This document shows, piece after piece, positions 33,683 through 42,869 of a stretch of DNA of 64,000 nt (its first letter is position 1; every line of letters begins with the position of its first letter). Both the position numbers and the translations under genes were made by a program. Origin of the DNA: Micromonospora sp. CP22 (GTDB taxonomy: Bacteria > Actinomycetota > Actinomycetes > Mycobacteriales > Micromonosporaceae); NCBI RefSeq assembly GCF_009712475.1, contig NZ_VCJO01000001.1, positions 496,001 through 560,000 of the forward strand, written 5' to 3'. The notes under the pieces were generated by a model that was not told the DNA's origin, did no database searches, and worked only from the letters and a program-made list of their open reading frames with translations.

Positions 33683-34975
33683 ATGTCCTTTGTCACCCCT
33701 GACCAGCCGCGCCGGGCAGCCGACGTCCGCGGAGCCGGTGCCAGGCCACCCGGCCGGGCCGGCCCGCCACGCCGGGTGCCCGCCGCGCGTACGGCGCCCC
33801 CGGGGCGCTCGCACGCGCCGCTCGCGGTGGCCGCGTTGGTCGCGGCCGGCGGGGCGGCCGTCACGGCCTGGCTGCCCGTGGCGCTGGCGTTGTGGCTGTT
33901 CCAGCTCAGCGAGGGCACCGGCACCCTGCTCGACGCCATCCGGGCGGGAGCCGCCGGTTGGCTTCTCGGTCACTGGGTGCCTCTGAACACGGACACCGGC
34001 CCGTTGGGCCTGGCACCGCTCGCGGTGACCGCGTTGGCGGTGTGGCGGCTCACCCGGGCCGGCGTACACGTCAGCCGGGCGATCGGAGCGCGCGGCGGGC
34101 GATCACCGGGGCGGACGATCGCCGCCGCGTCGGCCGTCGGCGTCGCGTACGGGCTGCTGGGGGTGCTCGCCGCGCTGCTGGTCGGAGCCGGTGGGCCGAG
34201 CGTGTCGCCGGTACGCGCCGGGCTGACGCTGGTGGCCGTCGGCATGCTCGCGGCCGGGGTGGGCGCTGCCCGTACGACAGGGGTGGCGGAGGTCTTCGCC
34301 GACCAGGCACCGATACCGCTGCGCGAGGGGGTGCGGGCCGGTGCCGTCGCCGCCCTGGTGCTGCTCGCCGCAGGGGCCGCAGCGGCCGGGTTGGCGGTGG
34401 CGACCGGTGGTGGCGACGCGGCCGACCTGATCGGCGCCTACCGCACCGGTGTCGCCGGGCAGGCCGGTATCACCCTGGTCAGCCTCGCGTACGCGCCGAA
34501 CGTCAGTGTGTGGTCGGCCAGCTACCTGCTCGGCCCCGGCTTCGCGGTCGGCACCGACACGGCGGTACGCACCAGCGAGGTGTCGGTCGGCGCGCTGCCG
34601 GCCCTGCCGTTGTTCGCCGGTCTGCCCGACGGGCCGGTCGACGGGCTCGGCGCGGTCGCGGTCCTCGCCCTGCCCGTCCTCGTCGGGATGGCCATCGGCT
34701 GCCTGCTCGCGCGCCGGTTGCTGCGACTGGCCATGGCCGAGCGGGCCCGACTGTCGTGGCGGCGGCTGCTCGTCTCGGCGGCGCTCGCCGGACCGGTGGC
34801 CGGCCTCCTGCTGGGCGCGGCGGCGACGGCGTCCGGTGGGCCGCTCGGCGGCGGCCGGCTGGCCGAGGTCGGTCCGGTCGGTTGGCAGGTGGCGCTCGCG
34901 GCGCTGCTGGTCACCGGTGGTGGGGCGCTGCTCGGCGCCGCCGCCACCCAGTGGCTCGCCCGACTCGCGGCCTGA
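33683..34975 (+). CDS. DUF6350-type polytopic membrane protein
   Basis: A 430-residue protein with about ten hydrophobic segments after a basic, proline-rich N-terminus (PRRAADVRGAGARPPGRAG). I see no catalytic motif. Its place between sucCD and purN-purH matches the uncharacterised membrane protein gene found there in Mycobacterium and Streptomyces (mycobacterial Rv0955 position), which supports the assignment more than any single motif. The ATG start has no strong ribosome site. A 16-bp terminator stem lies downstream. Confidence 0.75.
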   Translation: MSFVTPDQPRRAADVRGAGARPPGRAGPPRRVPAARTAPPGRSHAPLAVAALVAAGGAAVTAWLPVALALWLFQLSEGTGTLLDAIRAGAAGWLLGHWVPLNTDTGPLGLAPLAVTALAVWRLTRAGVHVSRAIGARGGRSPGRTIAAASAVGVAYGLLGVLAALLVGAGGPSVSPVRAGLTLVAVGMLAAGVGAARTTGVAEVFADQAPIPLREGVRAGAVAALVLLAAGAAAAGLAVATGGGDAADLIGAYRTGVAGQAGITLVSLAYAPNVSVWSASYLLGPGFAVGTDTAVRTSEVSVGALPALPLFAGLPDGPVDGLGAVAVLALPVLVGMAIGCLLARRLLRLAMAERARLSWRRLLVSAALAGPVAGLLLGAAATASGGPLGGGRLAEVGPVGWQVALAALLVTGGGALLGAAATQWLARLAA

Positions 34976-35133
34976 TCGGCACCCGGTCGGCCAACCGGTC
35001 CCGCGCGGCCCGCAGCTGCGGCAGGCCGCCCCGGCAGGCCGCCCTCGCCTGTGGCCGGGTGAGAACCAGCCTCGACTCGACGTCACCGCGCAGGCCCGGT
35101 CGGGCAGTTCCACGAAGGGCGGCACCTGACGCG

Positions 35134-35168
35134 CCAGGGGCGTCCCGGATACTCCGGGACGCCCCTGG
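35134..35168. terminator. Bidirectional terminator after the DUF6350 gene
   Basis: Arms 35134-35149 and 35153-35168 are perfect 16-base reverse complements with a three-base loop, between two convergent genes. No U-run. Confidence 0.85.
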
Positions 35169-35185
35169 GAGCGGGCGGGCGCTGG

Positions 35186-35860
35186 TCAGGGGGTTAGCGA
35201 ACCACTGACGTTCAGCGCCACCAACACGAGCTGAACCACGCCCAGCAGTAGACCCACCGCGCCGCAGATCAGACCGGCGAGCGCCTGGCCGGAGTTGCCG
35301 GCCAGCCCCTGGTCGGCCTTCTGCTTACCGAGCCAGCCGGTGATGAGGGCGGTCAGGCCCAGCGGAATGCCGAGGTAGCAGCAGGCCAGCGGAATCGAGG
35401 CGATACCGAGGATCATCGCCACCAGGCCGAGGGTGTTCTGCTGCCCCTGCGGGCCGGCGAAGCCCGCGTTCGGGTACATCGGCGTGCCGCCGTACGGCTG
35501 GGGGGCGTTCGGGTCGGTGTAGGGCTGTCCGTACGCCGGCTGTCCGTATGCCGGCTGTCCGTACGCCGGGGGCTGACCGGTGCCCGAGGGCTGGCCGGCC
35601 GGTGGCGCGTACGGGTCGTAGGGCGCGGGTGAGGCCGGCGGCTGGGCCTCCGGCTGTCCCGAGGGCTGCTGACCGTACGGGTCGGCGGGGGGCTGCTGCT
35701 GACCGTAGGGGTCGGCGGGCGGCTGCTGGCCGTACGGGTTGGCCGGCGCGGCGTACGGGTTGGCCGGCGGCGGAGCGTACGGGTTGGCCGGCGGCGGTGC
35801 GGTGGGGTCCCCGTTGGGCTGCTGGCCGTACGGGTCCTGAGCGGGCTGACCGGGCTGCAT
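35186..35860 (-). CDS. DUF4190-like membrane protein with Pro/Gln/Tyr-rich repeat N-terminus
   Basis: A 224-residue protein. The N-terminal 120 residues are low-complexity repeats built on PYGQQPPADPYGQQ, ANPYAPPPANPYA and GQPAYGQPAYGQP. The C-terminal 100 residues have two to three membrane helices (LGLVAMILGIASIPLACCYL, LAGLICGAVGLLLGVVQLVL). The ATG at 35860 has a weak ribosome site. A better one, GAGGAG, serves an ATG 37 bases upstream that opens only a nine-codon frame, one base out of phase. That may be a small upstream ORF or a sequence indel in CCCC. Function unknown. Confidence 0.7.
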   Translation of the reverse strand: MQPGQPAQDPYGQQPNGDPTAPPPANPYAPPPANPYAAPANPYGQQPPADPYGQQQPPADPYGQQPSGQPEAQPPASPAPYDPYAPPAGQPSGTGQPPAYGQPAYGQPAYGQPYTDPNAPQPYGGTPMYPNAGFAGPQGQQNTLGLVAMILGIASIPLACCYLGIPLGLTALITGWLGKQKADQGLAGNSGQALAGLICGAVGLLLGVVQLVLVALNVSGSLTP

Positions 35861-35867
35861 CCGCTGC

Positions 35868-35897
35868 TCAGTATCCGTTGACGGGTTGGGGCTGCAT
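35868..35897 (-). other. Nine-codon upstream ORF (MQPQPVNGY) before the repeat-rich membrane protein
   Basis: The ATG at 35897 follows GAGGAG with good spacing and opens a nine-codon frame whose TGA lies seven bases before the ATG of the main gene. Both starts are followed by CAGCCC. Dropping one C from the CCCC run would join the two in frame. Confidence 0.4.
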
Positions 35898-36045
35898 GAC
35901 GACTGCTCCTCACGGTTGTTCGCTGACGGGCGGCGGGCCGGGCATGCGCCGGTCCTAAGCGACCGGCAGCGTACCCGGTCCGGACCAGCCCGGCTGCCGT
36001 GCGATCCCGTGTCGCCCAGCGGATGGGCCCCGGTCGGCGGCCGGA

Positions 36046-36051
36046 TAAGGT
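36046..36051 (+). promoter_or_regulatory. -10 box (TAAGGT) for purN-purH
   Basis: TAAGGT ends six bases before GTG 36058, and no ribosome binding site is seen, so a leaderless transcript is likely. No clear -35. Confidence 0.35.
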
Positions 36052-36057
36052 GTGCCG

Positions 36058-38238
36058 GTGACCCAGGCCGCCCGTATCGTCGTCCTTGTCTCCGGCTCCG
36101 GAAGCAACCTCCAGGCACTGCTGGACGCGACCGCCGACCCGGCGTACGGGGCACAGGTGGTGGCGGTCGGGGCGGACCGCGACGGGATCGCGGGCCTGGA
36201 CCGTGCCGTGGCCGCCGGGATACCGACCTTCGTCGAGCGGGTCAGGGACTACCCGGACCGCGAGGAGTGGGACGCCGCGCTCACCGCCCGGGTCGCCGAG
36301 CACCGACCCGATCTGGTGATCTCGGCCGGTTTCCTGAAGTTGGTCGGTCCGCGTTTCCTCGCCGCCTTCGGCGACCGCTACCTCAACACGCACAACACCC
36401 TGCTGCCGGCCTTCCCCGGCATCCACGGTCCGCGTGACGCCCTCGCCTACGGGGTCAAGGTGACCGGGGCGACCCTCTTCTTCGTCGACGCCGGGATGGA
36501 CACCGGCCCGATCGTCGCGCAGGCGGCGGTGCCGGTGCGCGAGGACGACGACGTCGACACGCTGACCGAACGCATCAAGGAAGCGGAACGGCGCCAGCTC
36601 GTCGAGCAGGTGGGCCGGCTGGTCCGCGAAGGTTGGACGATCACCGGAAGAAAGGTCAGGGTCGGAGTGAACCCCATCGAGGACGGGCGCCGCCCGATCC
36701 GGCGGGCACTGGTAAGCGTCTACGACAAGACCGGCCTGGCCGATCTGGCCAAGGCGCTGCACGCCGCCGGTGTGGAGATCGTCTCCACCGGCAGCACCGC
36801 GTCGACGATCGCCTCGGCCGGGGTGCCGGTGACCCCGGTGGAGCAGGTGACCGGTTTCCCGGAGATCCTCGACGGGCGGGTGAAGACCCTGCACCCGGCC
36901 ATCCACGGCGGGCTCCTCGCCGACCTGCGCAAGGACACGCACACCGCACAGCTCGACGAGCACGGCATCGGCGGCATCGACCTGCTGGTGTCCAACCTGT
37001 ACCCCTTCCAGGACACGGTCGCCTCCGGTGCCGGTCAGGACGAGTGCGTCGAGCAGATCGACATCGGTGGTCCGGCGATGGTCCGGGCGGCTGCCAAGAA
37101 CCACGCCTCGGTGGCCGTGGTGACCGACCCCGACGCGTACCCGATGCTGCTGGCCGCCCTCGACGGCGGTGGCTTCACGCTGGCGCAGCGTCGGACGCTG
37201 GCCGCCCGCGCCTTCGCCGCCATCGCCGAGTACGACGTGGCGGTCGCCGAGTGGTTCGCCGAGACGGTCGCCCCGTCCGCCGACGGCTGGCCGCACTTCG
37301 CCGGGTCGGCGTTGCGGCGGCAGTCGGTGCTGCGCTATGGCGAGAACCCGCACCAGGCCGCCGCGCTCTACACCGACCCGGCCGGGCCGGTCGGGCTGGC
37401 CCAGGCCGAGCAGCTGCACGGCAAGGAGATGTCCTACAACAACTACGTCGACGCGGACGCCGCCTGGCGGGCCGCGAACGACTTCGCCGACCAGCCTGCG
37501 GTGGCCATCATCAAGCACGCCAACCCGTGCGGCATCGCGGTCGGCGCGGACGTGGCGCAGGCGCACCGCAAGGCGCACGCCTGCGACCCGGTCTCCGCTT
37601 TCGGCGGGGTCATCGCCGTCAACCGGCCGGTCTCGGTCGAGCTGGCCGGGCAGATCGCCGAGATCTTCACCGAGGTCGTGGTGGCGCCCGGCTACGAGCC
37701 GGGCGCGGCCGAGGCGCTCCAGGCCAAGAAGAACATCCGGCTGCTGCGCGCGCCGGAGTTCCGACCGCGTCCGGCCGAGTGGCGACAGGTCACCGGCGGC
37801 GTCCTGGTGCAGCAACGCGACGCGATCGACGCCGAGGGCGACGACCCGGCCACCTGGCGGCTGGCCACCGGCGAGGCGGCCGACGAGGCCACCCTGGCCG
37901 ACCTGGCCTTCGCCTGGCGGGCGGTACGCGCGGTGAAGAGCAACGCCATCCTGCTGGCCCGTGACGGTGCGACGGTCGGCGTCGGCATGGGTCAGGTCAA
38001 CCGGGTGGACTCGGCCCGTCTCGCGGTCAGCCGGGCCGGTGCCGACCGGGCACGTGGCGCGGTGGCCGCCTCGGACGCGTTCTTCCCGTTCGCCGACGGG
38101 CCGCAGATCCTCATCGACGCCGGCATCCGGGCGATCGTGCAGCCCGGTGGCTCGATCCGCGACGAAGAGGTGATCGACGCCTGCAAGCGGGCGGACGTCA
38201 CGATGTACTTCACCGGCACCCGCCACTTCTTCCACTAG
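36058..38238 (+). CDS. purN-purH: PurN-PurH continuous open frame: GAR transformylase joined to AICAR transformylase/IMP cyclohydrolase
   Basis: One 726-residue open frame covers two purine enzymes with no stop between. Residues 1-200 are Pur[19 protein letters not shown], the catalytic Asn and His in [15 protein letters not shown] and the Asp in [12 protein letters not shown]. Residues 204-726 are Pur[21 protein letters not shown] and [20 protein letters not shown] (IMP cyclohydrolase), then [13 protein letters not shown] with the Lys-His pair and [10 protein letters not shown] (AICAR transformylase). Normally these are separate genes. GTG at 36667 could still start PurH separately, but PurN has no stop of its own. 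So this is either a real fusion making three activities in one chain, or a small sequence error. Confidence 0.88.
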   Translation: MTQAARIVVLVSGSGSNLQALLDATADPAYGAQVVAVGADRDGIAGLDRAVAAGIPTFVERVRDYPDREEWDAALTARVAEHRPDLVISAGFLKLVGPRFLAAFGDRYLNTHNTLLPAFPGIHGPRDALAYGVKVTGATLFFVDAGMDTGPIVAQAAVPVREDDDVDTLTERIKEAERRQLVEQVGRLVREGWTITGRKVRVGVNPIEDGRRPIRRALVSVYDKTGLADLAKALHAAGVEIVSTGSTASTIASAGVPVTPVEQVTGFPEILDGRVKTLHPAIHGGLLADLRKDTHTAQLDEHGIGGIDLLVSNLYPFQDTVASGAGQDECVEQIDIGGPAMVRAAAKNHASVAVVTDPDAYPMLLAALDGGGFTLAQRRTLAARAFAAIAEYDVAVAEWFAETVAPSADGWPHFAGSALRRQSVLRYGENPHQAAALYTDPAGPVGLAQAEQLHGKEMSYNNYVDADAAWRAANDFADQPAVAIIKHANPCGIAVGADVAQAHRKAHACDPVSAFGGVIAVNRPVSVELAGQIAEIFTEVVVAPGYEPGAAEALQAKKNIRLLRAPEFRPRPAEWRQVTGGVLVQQRDAIDAEGDDPATWRLATGEAADEATLADLAFAWRAVRAVKSNAILLARDGATVGVGMGQVNRVDSARLAVSRAGADRARGAVAASDAFFPFADGPQILIDAGIRAIVQPGGSIRDEEVIDACKRADVTMYFTGTRHFFH

Positions 38239-38246
38239 GCACGGCT

Positions 38247-38271
38247 GGCGGCGACGCCCGTCGTCGCCGCC
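38247..38271. terminator. Terminator between purH and the GGDEF/EAL gene
   Basis: Arms 38247-38256 and 38262-38271 are perfect 10-base reverse complements with a five-base loop, between convergent genes. Confidence 0.7.
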
Positions 38272-38281
38272 GGCCACCCGG

Positions 38282-40663
38282 TCAGGCGGGCGGTTGGAGG
38301 GTCGCCACGGTCCGCTGTCGCGCCAGCAGGCCGGAGATGCCGTCGGCGGTCATCGGTCGGCCCAGGTAGTAGCCCTGCCCCCGGGTGTAGCCGAGTTCGC
38401 GGAGTACGGCGACCTGCTCGGCGCTCTCGACCCCCTCGGCGACGGTCTCCAACCCGAGCGCGTGGGCGAGCTGGATCACCGCCCGGGCCACCGCCTGTCG
38501 GGCGTCGACCGCCGACGGCTGGCCGTCGTCGATCTCGATCCCGTCGACGAAGGACTTGTCGAGCTTCACGATCGCGGCGGGGAAGGCCCGCAGCAGGCTC
38601 AGTGACGACTCGCCGGTGCCGAAATCGTCCAGCGAGAGGCGGATCCCCATCCGGTCGAGTTCGAAGAGGGTCCGGGAGACCTGCTGACCGCGCAGTACCG
38701 CCGACTCGGTCACCTCCAGCACCAGCTGTTCGCAGGGCAGCCCGCTGTCGGCGAGCGCAGCCGCCACGTCGGAGACGAAGTCGGGGTCGTGCAGTTGCCG
38801 CGCGGAGACGTTCAGCCCCGCCTCCTGAAGCGCGTCCGGCCCGAACTCCAGTGACCACGCCACCGCCTGGCGGCACGTCTCGCGCAGCACGAAGCGGCCC
38901 AGCGGCACGATCAGGCCGGTTCGCTCGGCGGCCGGGATGAACTCGGCCGGGCTGACCACGCCACGGCTCGGGTGGTGCCAGCGGACCAGCGCCTCGACCC
39001 CGACCAACCGGTAGTCGTCGAGCCGCAGGATCGGTTGGTAGACGACCCGCAGCTCGTTGTGGTCCAGGGCCCGGCGCAGCTCGCCGCCGAGCTGCATGTG
39101 CCGCAGCACCGGCTCGCCCATGCCGTCCACGTAGCGGACGAAGCTCGCCTTTCCCCGCTGCTTCGCCGTGTACATGGCGATGTCGGCGTCCCGCAGCACC
39201 GAGTCGACGGTGGCTCCCGGCGTGGCGTCGGCGATGCCGATGCTGGCCTGCACCAGCAGGCGGTGCTGGCTGATCGGCTGGTCGAGCGCGGTGAGCAGCC
39301 GACCGGCCAGCTCCTCGGGGTCGGCGTCCGCGCCGGTGAGCAGGACGGCGAACTCGTCACCGGCGACCCGTACCGGCAGACCGTCGTCGCCGACCTCGGC
39401 GCGCAGCAGCTCGGCGACGGAGACGAGCAGCCGGTCGCCGACGCCGTGCCCGAGCAGGTCGTTGACGGTCTTGAAATCGTCCAGGTCGACCAGGAGCACC
39501 GACGCGGGTGTGGTCGCGGCGAGCGCGGCGGCGAGCCGGTCCCGGAAGAGCACCCGGTTCGCCAGCCCGGTGAGGCCGTCGTGGCTGACCTCGTACTGGA
39601 GGCGCTCCTCCTGGACGCGGGTGTTGTGCAGCAGCCGGGCGTTCTCCCGGTACGCGATGAACTGTCGGGCGCTGACCAGCGCGGTCACCACCACGGCGGT
39701 GACCAGGACCACCCGGACCGGCCAGGTCAGCGGGGCGCCGAAGGCGAGCGCGAGCAGTGGCACGTCGACCGCCACCACGGCCAGGTACGGCAGGAGCATC
39801 CCGTTGCGGGACTGATCGCGCCGGACGCCGAGTTCGGCCCGCCACTGCGCCGCGACGCCGAGGGTGAAGAACACCGGGGTCAGCGGCATCACGATCGCCT
39901 GGGCGGGGATGCCCGCGACGTACCCGTACCGGACCGCGAGCACGGCGACGATCCCGGCGGTGACGCCACCGCTCGCCGCGACGAATCGCAGGGCGACGCG
40001 GTCCACCGGGCCACCGGTGACGAAGGACACCTTGGTGGCGGCGCCGACCGCGACCAGGAACGCGAGCCCGACCAGCGCCATCGCCTGCGTGCTCCACGGC
40101 TCGTCGGCGGACAGCATCGGGGCCAGCCCGATGTAGCAGAGCAAGGCCGTGCAACCGAGGAACGCGATCATGCGATCGAGCAGGATGCGCCACCGCTCGA
40201 CACCGCCGGCCTCGACGACGGGCACCCGGCCGACCGCCCAGATGGCGATGACGAATCCGATCGCGACGGAGGCCGCCGCCGGTAACGGCATGCTTCGGGT
40301 GCGGGCCTCGGCGGCGTGCGTCAGCATGTCCAGCGCCAGCCAGGCGTACCCGATCGTGATGAAGACCGCCGCCACGAGGAGCGCGCGCCAGAAGCGGCGG
40401 CTGACCGGGTCGAGTTCGGCGCAGCGGAGCAGGTGTACGACGGACCCGGCGGCGAGGACCGAGCCGCCGGGAACGAAGACGTACGCGAGCGCCTCGGTGC
40501 CGGCGCCGACGGTGAAGTTCGCGACGCACCAGACGGTGCCGAGGGCGACGACCACGACGGTGGCCTGCACGAACCGCCCCATGATCCGGCTGTTCCTCGC
40601 GGCGACCCCGGTGGTGGGGTCCGTCGTTCGCCGAAGCGCCAGCTGCGTCACGGCACTGACCAT
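38282..40663 (-). CDS. Membrane GGDEF/EAL protein (cyclic di-GMP turnover)
   Basis: A 793-residue protein. About ten hydrophobic segments fill the first 330 residues (a MASE-like sensor). A short coiled stretch (NTRVQEERLQYEVSHD) leads into the GGDEF domain, where the active loop reads VRVAGDEFAVLL, AGDEF instead of GGDEF; VDLDDFKTVND is intact. The EAL domain looks complete: VGVEALVRWHHPSRG, LNVSARQL, LSLDDFGTGESSLSLL, KLDKSFVDGI and ETVAEGVES. The protein is therefore most likely a cyclic di-GMP phosphodiesterase, with synthesis possible but less sure. It lies beside the second peptide transporter operon, in the same direction, with 90 bp between. Confidence 0.92.
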   Translation of the reverse strand: MVSAVTQLALRRTTDPTTGVAARNSRIMGRFVQATVVVVALGTVWCVANFTVGAGTEALAYVFVPGGSVLAAGSVVHLLRCAELDPVSRRFWRALLVAAVFITIGYAWLALDMLTHAAEARTRSMPLPAAASVAIGFVIAIWAVGRVPVVEAGGVERWRILLDRMIAFLGCTALLCYIGLAPMLSADEPWSTQAMALVGLAFLVAVGAATKVSFVTGGPVDRVALRFVAASGGVTAGIVAVLAVRYGYVAGIPAQAIVMPLTPVFFTLGVAAQWRAELGVRRDQSRNGMLLPYLAVVAVDVPLLALAFGAPLTWPVRVVLVTAVVVTALVSARQFIAYRENARLLHNTRVQEERLQYEVSHDGLTGLANRVLFRDRLAAALAATTPASVLLVDLDDFKTVNDLLGHGVGDRLLVSVAELLRAEVGDDGLPVRVAGDEFAVLLTGADADPEELAGRLLTALDQPISQHRLLVQASIGIADATPGATVDSVLRDADIAMYTAKQRGKASFVRYVDGMGEPVLRHMQLGGELRRALDHNELRVVYQPILRLDDYRLVGVEALVRWHHPSRGVVSPAEFIPAAERTGLIVPLGRFVLRETCRQAVAWSLEFGPDALQEAGLNVSARQLHDPDFVSDVAAALADSGLPCEQLVLEVTESAVLRGQQVSRTLFELDRMGIRLSLDDFGTGESSLSLLRAFPAAIVKLDKSFVDGIEIDDGQPSAVDARQAVARAVIQLAHALGLETVAEGVESAEQVAVLRELGYTRGQGYYLGRPMTADGISGLLARQRTVATLQPPA

Positions 40664-40753
40664 AGTGACTGCGGAGGGTCACGACATCGGTCATCGGTTG
40701 CGTCTTCCACAAAGGATCGACACAGCGGTGTCCACTACGGAGCGAGGTCGCCC

Positions 40754-41782
40754 TCACGGCCCCGGGCGTAGCTCGGCGAAGTGGCAGGCAGACGGGTGGG
40801 GGTCGGCGGCGCGCAGCACCGTCTGCGGGTCCTGGACGGCGCAGATCTCCTGAGCCTTCCAACAGCGGGTCCGGAAGTGGCAGCCGCTGGGCGGGTCGGC
40901 CGGGCTGGGCACGTCACCGCGCAGCCGGATGATGCTGCGGTGCTCCCGGGCATCCGGGTCCGGCACCGGCGCCGCGGAGAGCAGCGCCTGGGTGTACGGG
41001 TGGGTGGCCCGCTCGTAGATCTCCTCCTCGGTGCCGATCTCCACGATCCGGCCCAGGTACATCACCGCGATCCGGTCGGAGATGTGCCGCACCACCGACA
41101 GGTCGTGCGCGATGAAGATGTAGGACAGGCCCAGTTCGTCCTGCAGCTCCTCCAGCAGGTTGATCACCTGCGCCTGGATGGAGACGTCCAGCGCGGAGAC
41201 CGGCTCGTCGCAGACGATCACCTCGGGCCGCAGCGCCAACGCCCGGGCGATGCCGATGCGCTGCCGCTGGCCGCCGGAGAACTGGTGCGGATAGCGGTTG
41301 ATGTGCTCCGGGTTCAACCCGACCACGTCGAGCAGTTCCTGCACGCGGCGCTGGCGGCTGCCCTTCGGGGCCGCCTCCGGATGGATGTCGAACGGTTCGC
41401 CGATGATGTCGCCGACGGTCATCCGTGGGTTCAGCGAGGTGTACGGGTCCTGCATGACCATCTGCATGTTGCGCCGGATGCGGCGCAGCTCGCCGCCGGA
41501 GGCGGCGAACAGGTCCCGGCCGGCCAGCCTGGCGCGGCCGGCGGTGGGCTGCTCCAGCCGCATCAGCAGCCGGGCCAGGGTGGACTTGCCGCAACCCGAC
41601 TCGCCGACGATGCCCAGCGTCTCGCCCCGGCGGAGCTGGAAGCTCACCCCGTCGACGGCCTTGACCGCACCGACCTTCTTCTTGAACAGCACACCCTGCG
41701 TGATCGGAAAGTGCTTGACCACGTGGTTGACGTCGAGGAGGGTCTCGCCGCGCACCGTGGTGGGGCTAGCCGGCGCGGTCAT
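40754..41782 (-). CDS. Oligopeptide ABC transporter ATP-binding protein, OppF/DppF type (operon 2)
   Basis: A 342-residue ABC ATPase, last gene of the second transporter operon. Motifs: [69 protein letters not shown] and [15 protein letters not shown], with the cysteine set [15 protein letters not shown] near the end. It is very close to the OppF-type protein of operon 1. The ATG at 41782 has AGGAGG six bases upstream and lies 17 bases inside the preceding gene. Confidence 0.94.
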   Translation of the reverse strand: MTAPASPTTVRGETLLDVNHVVKHFPITQGVLFKKKVGAVKAVDGVSFQLRRGETLGIVGESGCGKSTLARLLMRLEQPTAGRARLAGRDLFAASGGELRRIRRNMQMVMQDPYTSLNPRMTVGDIIGEPFDIHPEAAPKGSRQRRVQELLDVVGLNPEHINRYPHQFSGGQRQRIGIARALALRPEVIVCDEPVSALDVSIQAQVINLLEELQDELGLSYIFIAHDLSVVRHISDRIAVMYLGRIVEIGTEEEIYERATHPYTQALLSAAPVPDPDAREHRSIIRLRGDVPSPADPPSGCHFRTRCWKAQEICAVQDPQTVLRAADPHPSACHFAELRPGP

Positions 41783-42803
41783 CACGTACCTCCTGGGCGA
41801 AATGGCACGCGCTGGTCCGGCCGTCGCCGAGGACCAGGTCGTGCGGCACGACATCCACGCAGACCTGCTGCACGTACGGGCACCGGGGGTGGAAGGGGCA
41901 GCCGCTGGGGATGCGCATCAGGTTGGGTGGGAGCCCTCGGATGGTGGACAGCTTCCCGCCCCGCTGGTCCAGGCGCGGAATCGATTCCAGCAACCCCTTG
42001 GTGTACGGGTGGGCCGGCGCCCGGTACAGCGACCGGACGTCGGCGTGCTCGACGATCCGGCCCGCGTACATGACCGCGATCCGGTCCGCGACGTCGGCGA
42101 CCACGCCGAGGTCGTGGGTGATCAGGATCATCGCCATGTCCAGGTCCCGCCGCAGGTCGGCGAGGAGGTCCATGATCTGTGCCTGCACGGTGACGTCCAG
42201 CGCGGTGGTGGGCTCGTCGGCGATGAGCACCTTCGGCTCCATCGCCAGGGCCATCGCGATCATCACCCGCTGCCGCATACCGCCGGAGAACTGGTGCGGG
42301 TAGTCGCCGAGCCGCTTGGCCGCCGCCGGGATCTGCACCAGGTCCATCAGCTCCACCGAGCGACGACGGGCGTCCGCGCGGGACATGCCGAGGCGCTGGC
42401 GCAGCGTCTCACCGATCTGCCAGCCGACCGGGAAGACCGGATTCAACGCGGAGAGGGCGTCCTGGAAGATCATCGCGATCTCCCTGCCCCGGATCTGCCG
42501 GCGTTGCGCCTCCGGTAGACGCAACAGGTCCTGGCCCTGGTAGCGGATCTCGCCGGAGCTGACGTGTGCCGGCGGGGTGTCCAGGATGCCCACGATGGCC
42601 TGGGCGGTGACCGACTTGCCGGACCCGGACTCGCCCAGCACGGCCAGCGTCTCACCCGGGTCCAGGTGATAGCTGACCCCGTTGATCACCTTGGCCACAC
42701 CCTCGCCGGTGCGGAACTCGACGTGCAGGTCGCGTACCTCCAGCAGGTGTCCGCCGGGTGGGGTGGGCGAGGCCGGCGTCGGCCGGACGGCGTTCTGACT
42801 CAC
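41766..42803 (-). CDS. Oligopeptide ABC transporter ATP-binding protein, OppD/DppD type (operon 2)
   Basis: A 345-residue ABC ATPase: [20 protein letters not shown] (Walker A), [15 protein letters not shown] (signature), [14 protein letters not shown] (Walker B), [15 protein letters not shown] (H-loop), and the cysteine-bearing tail [15 protein letters not shown]. It overlaps the OppF-type gene. Upstream, the spacer to the permease gene contains a 16-base sequence that is repeated exactly before the next permease gene. Confidence 0.94.
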   Translation of the reverse strand: MSQNAVRPTPASPTPPGGHLLEVRDLHVEFRTGEGVAKVINGVSYHLDPGETLAVLGESGSGKSVTAQAIVGILDTPPAHVSSGEIRYQGQDLLRLPEAQRRQIRGREIAMIFQDALSALNPVFPVGWQIGETLRQRLGMSRADARRRSVELMDLVQIPAAAKRLGDYPHQFSGGMRQRVMIAMALAMEPKVLIADEPTTALDVTVQAQIMDLLADLRRDLDMAMILITHDLGVVADVADRIAVMYAGRIVEHADVRSLYRAPAHPYTKGLLESIPRLDQRGGKLSTIRGLPPNLMRIPSGCPFHPRCPYVQQVCVDVVPHDLVLGDGRTSACHFAQEVRDDRAG

Positions 42804-42833
42804 GGTGCCTGCCTTTCGCTCGCGGCGGCGGGG

Positions 42834-42849
42834 CTCGCTGCGCTCACTC
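42834..42849. repeat. 16-base junction repeat, copy 1
   Basis: CTCGCTGCGCTCACTC here is identical to 43835-43850. Both copies lie in the short spacers between consecutive genes of transporter operon 2, read on the minus strand as GAGTGAGCGCAGCGAG. Confidence 0.7.
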
Positions 42850-42869
42850 CTCGCGCTCGCACGACCGCC

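Noticed and set aside
35413..38277. A 954-codon minus-strand frame opposite purN-purH
   Set aside because: It is the mirror of PurN-PurH and then of the repeat-rich membrane protein in another frame; no recognisable domains.
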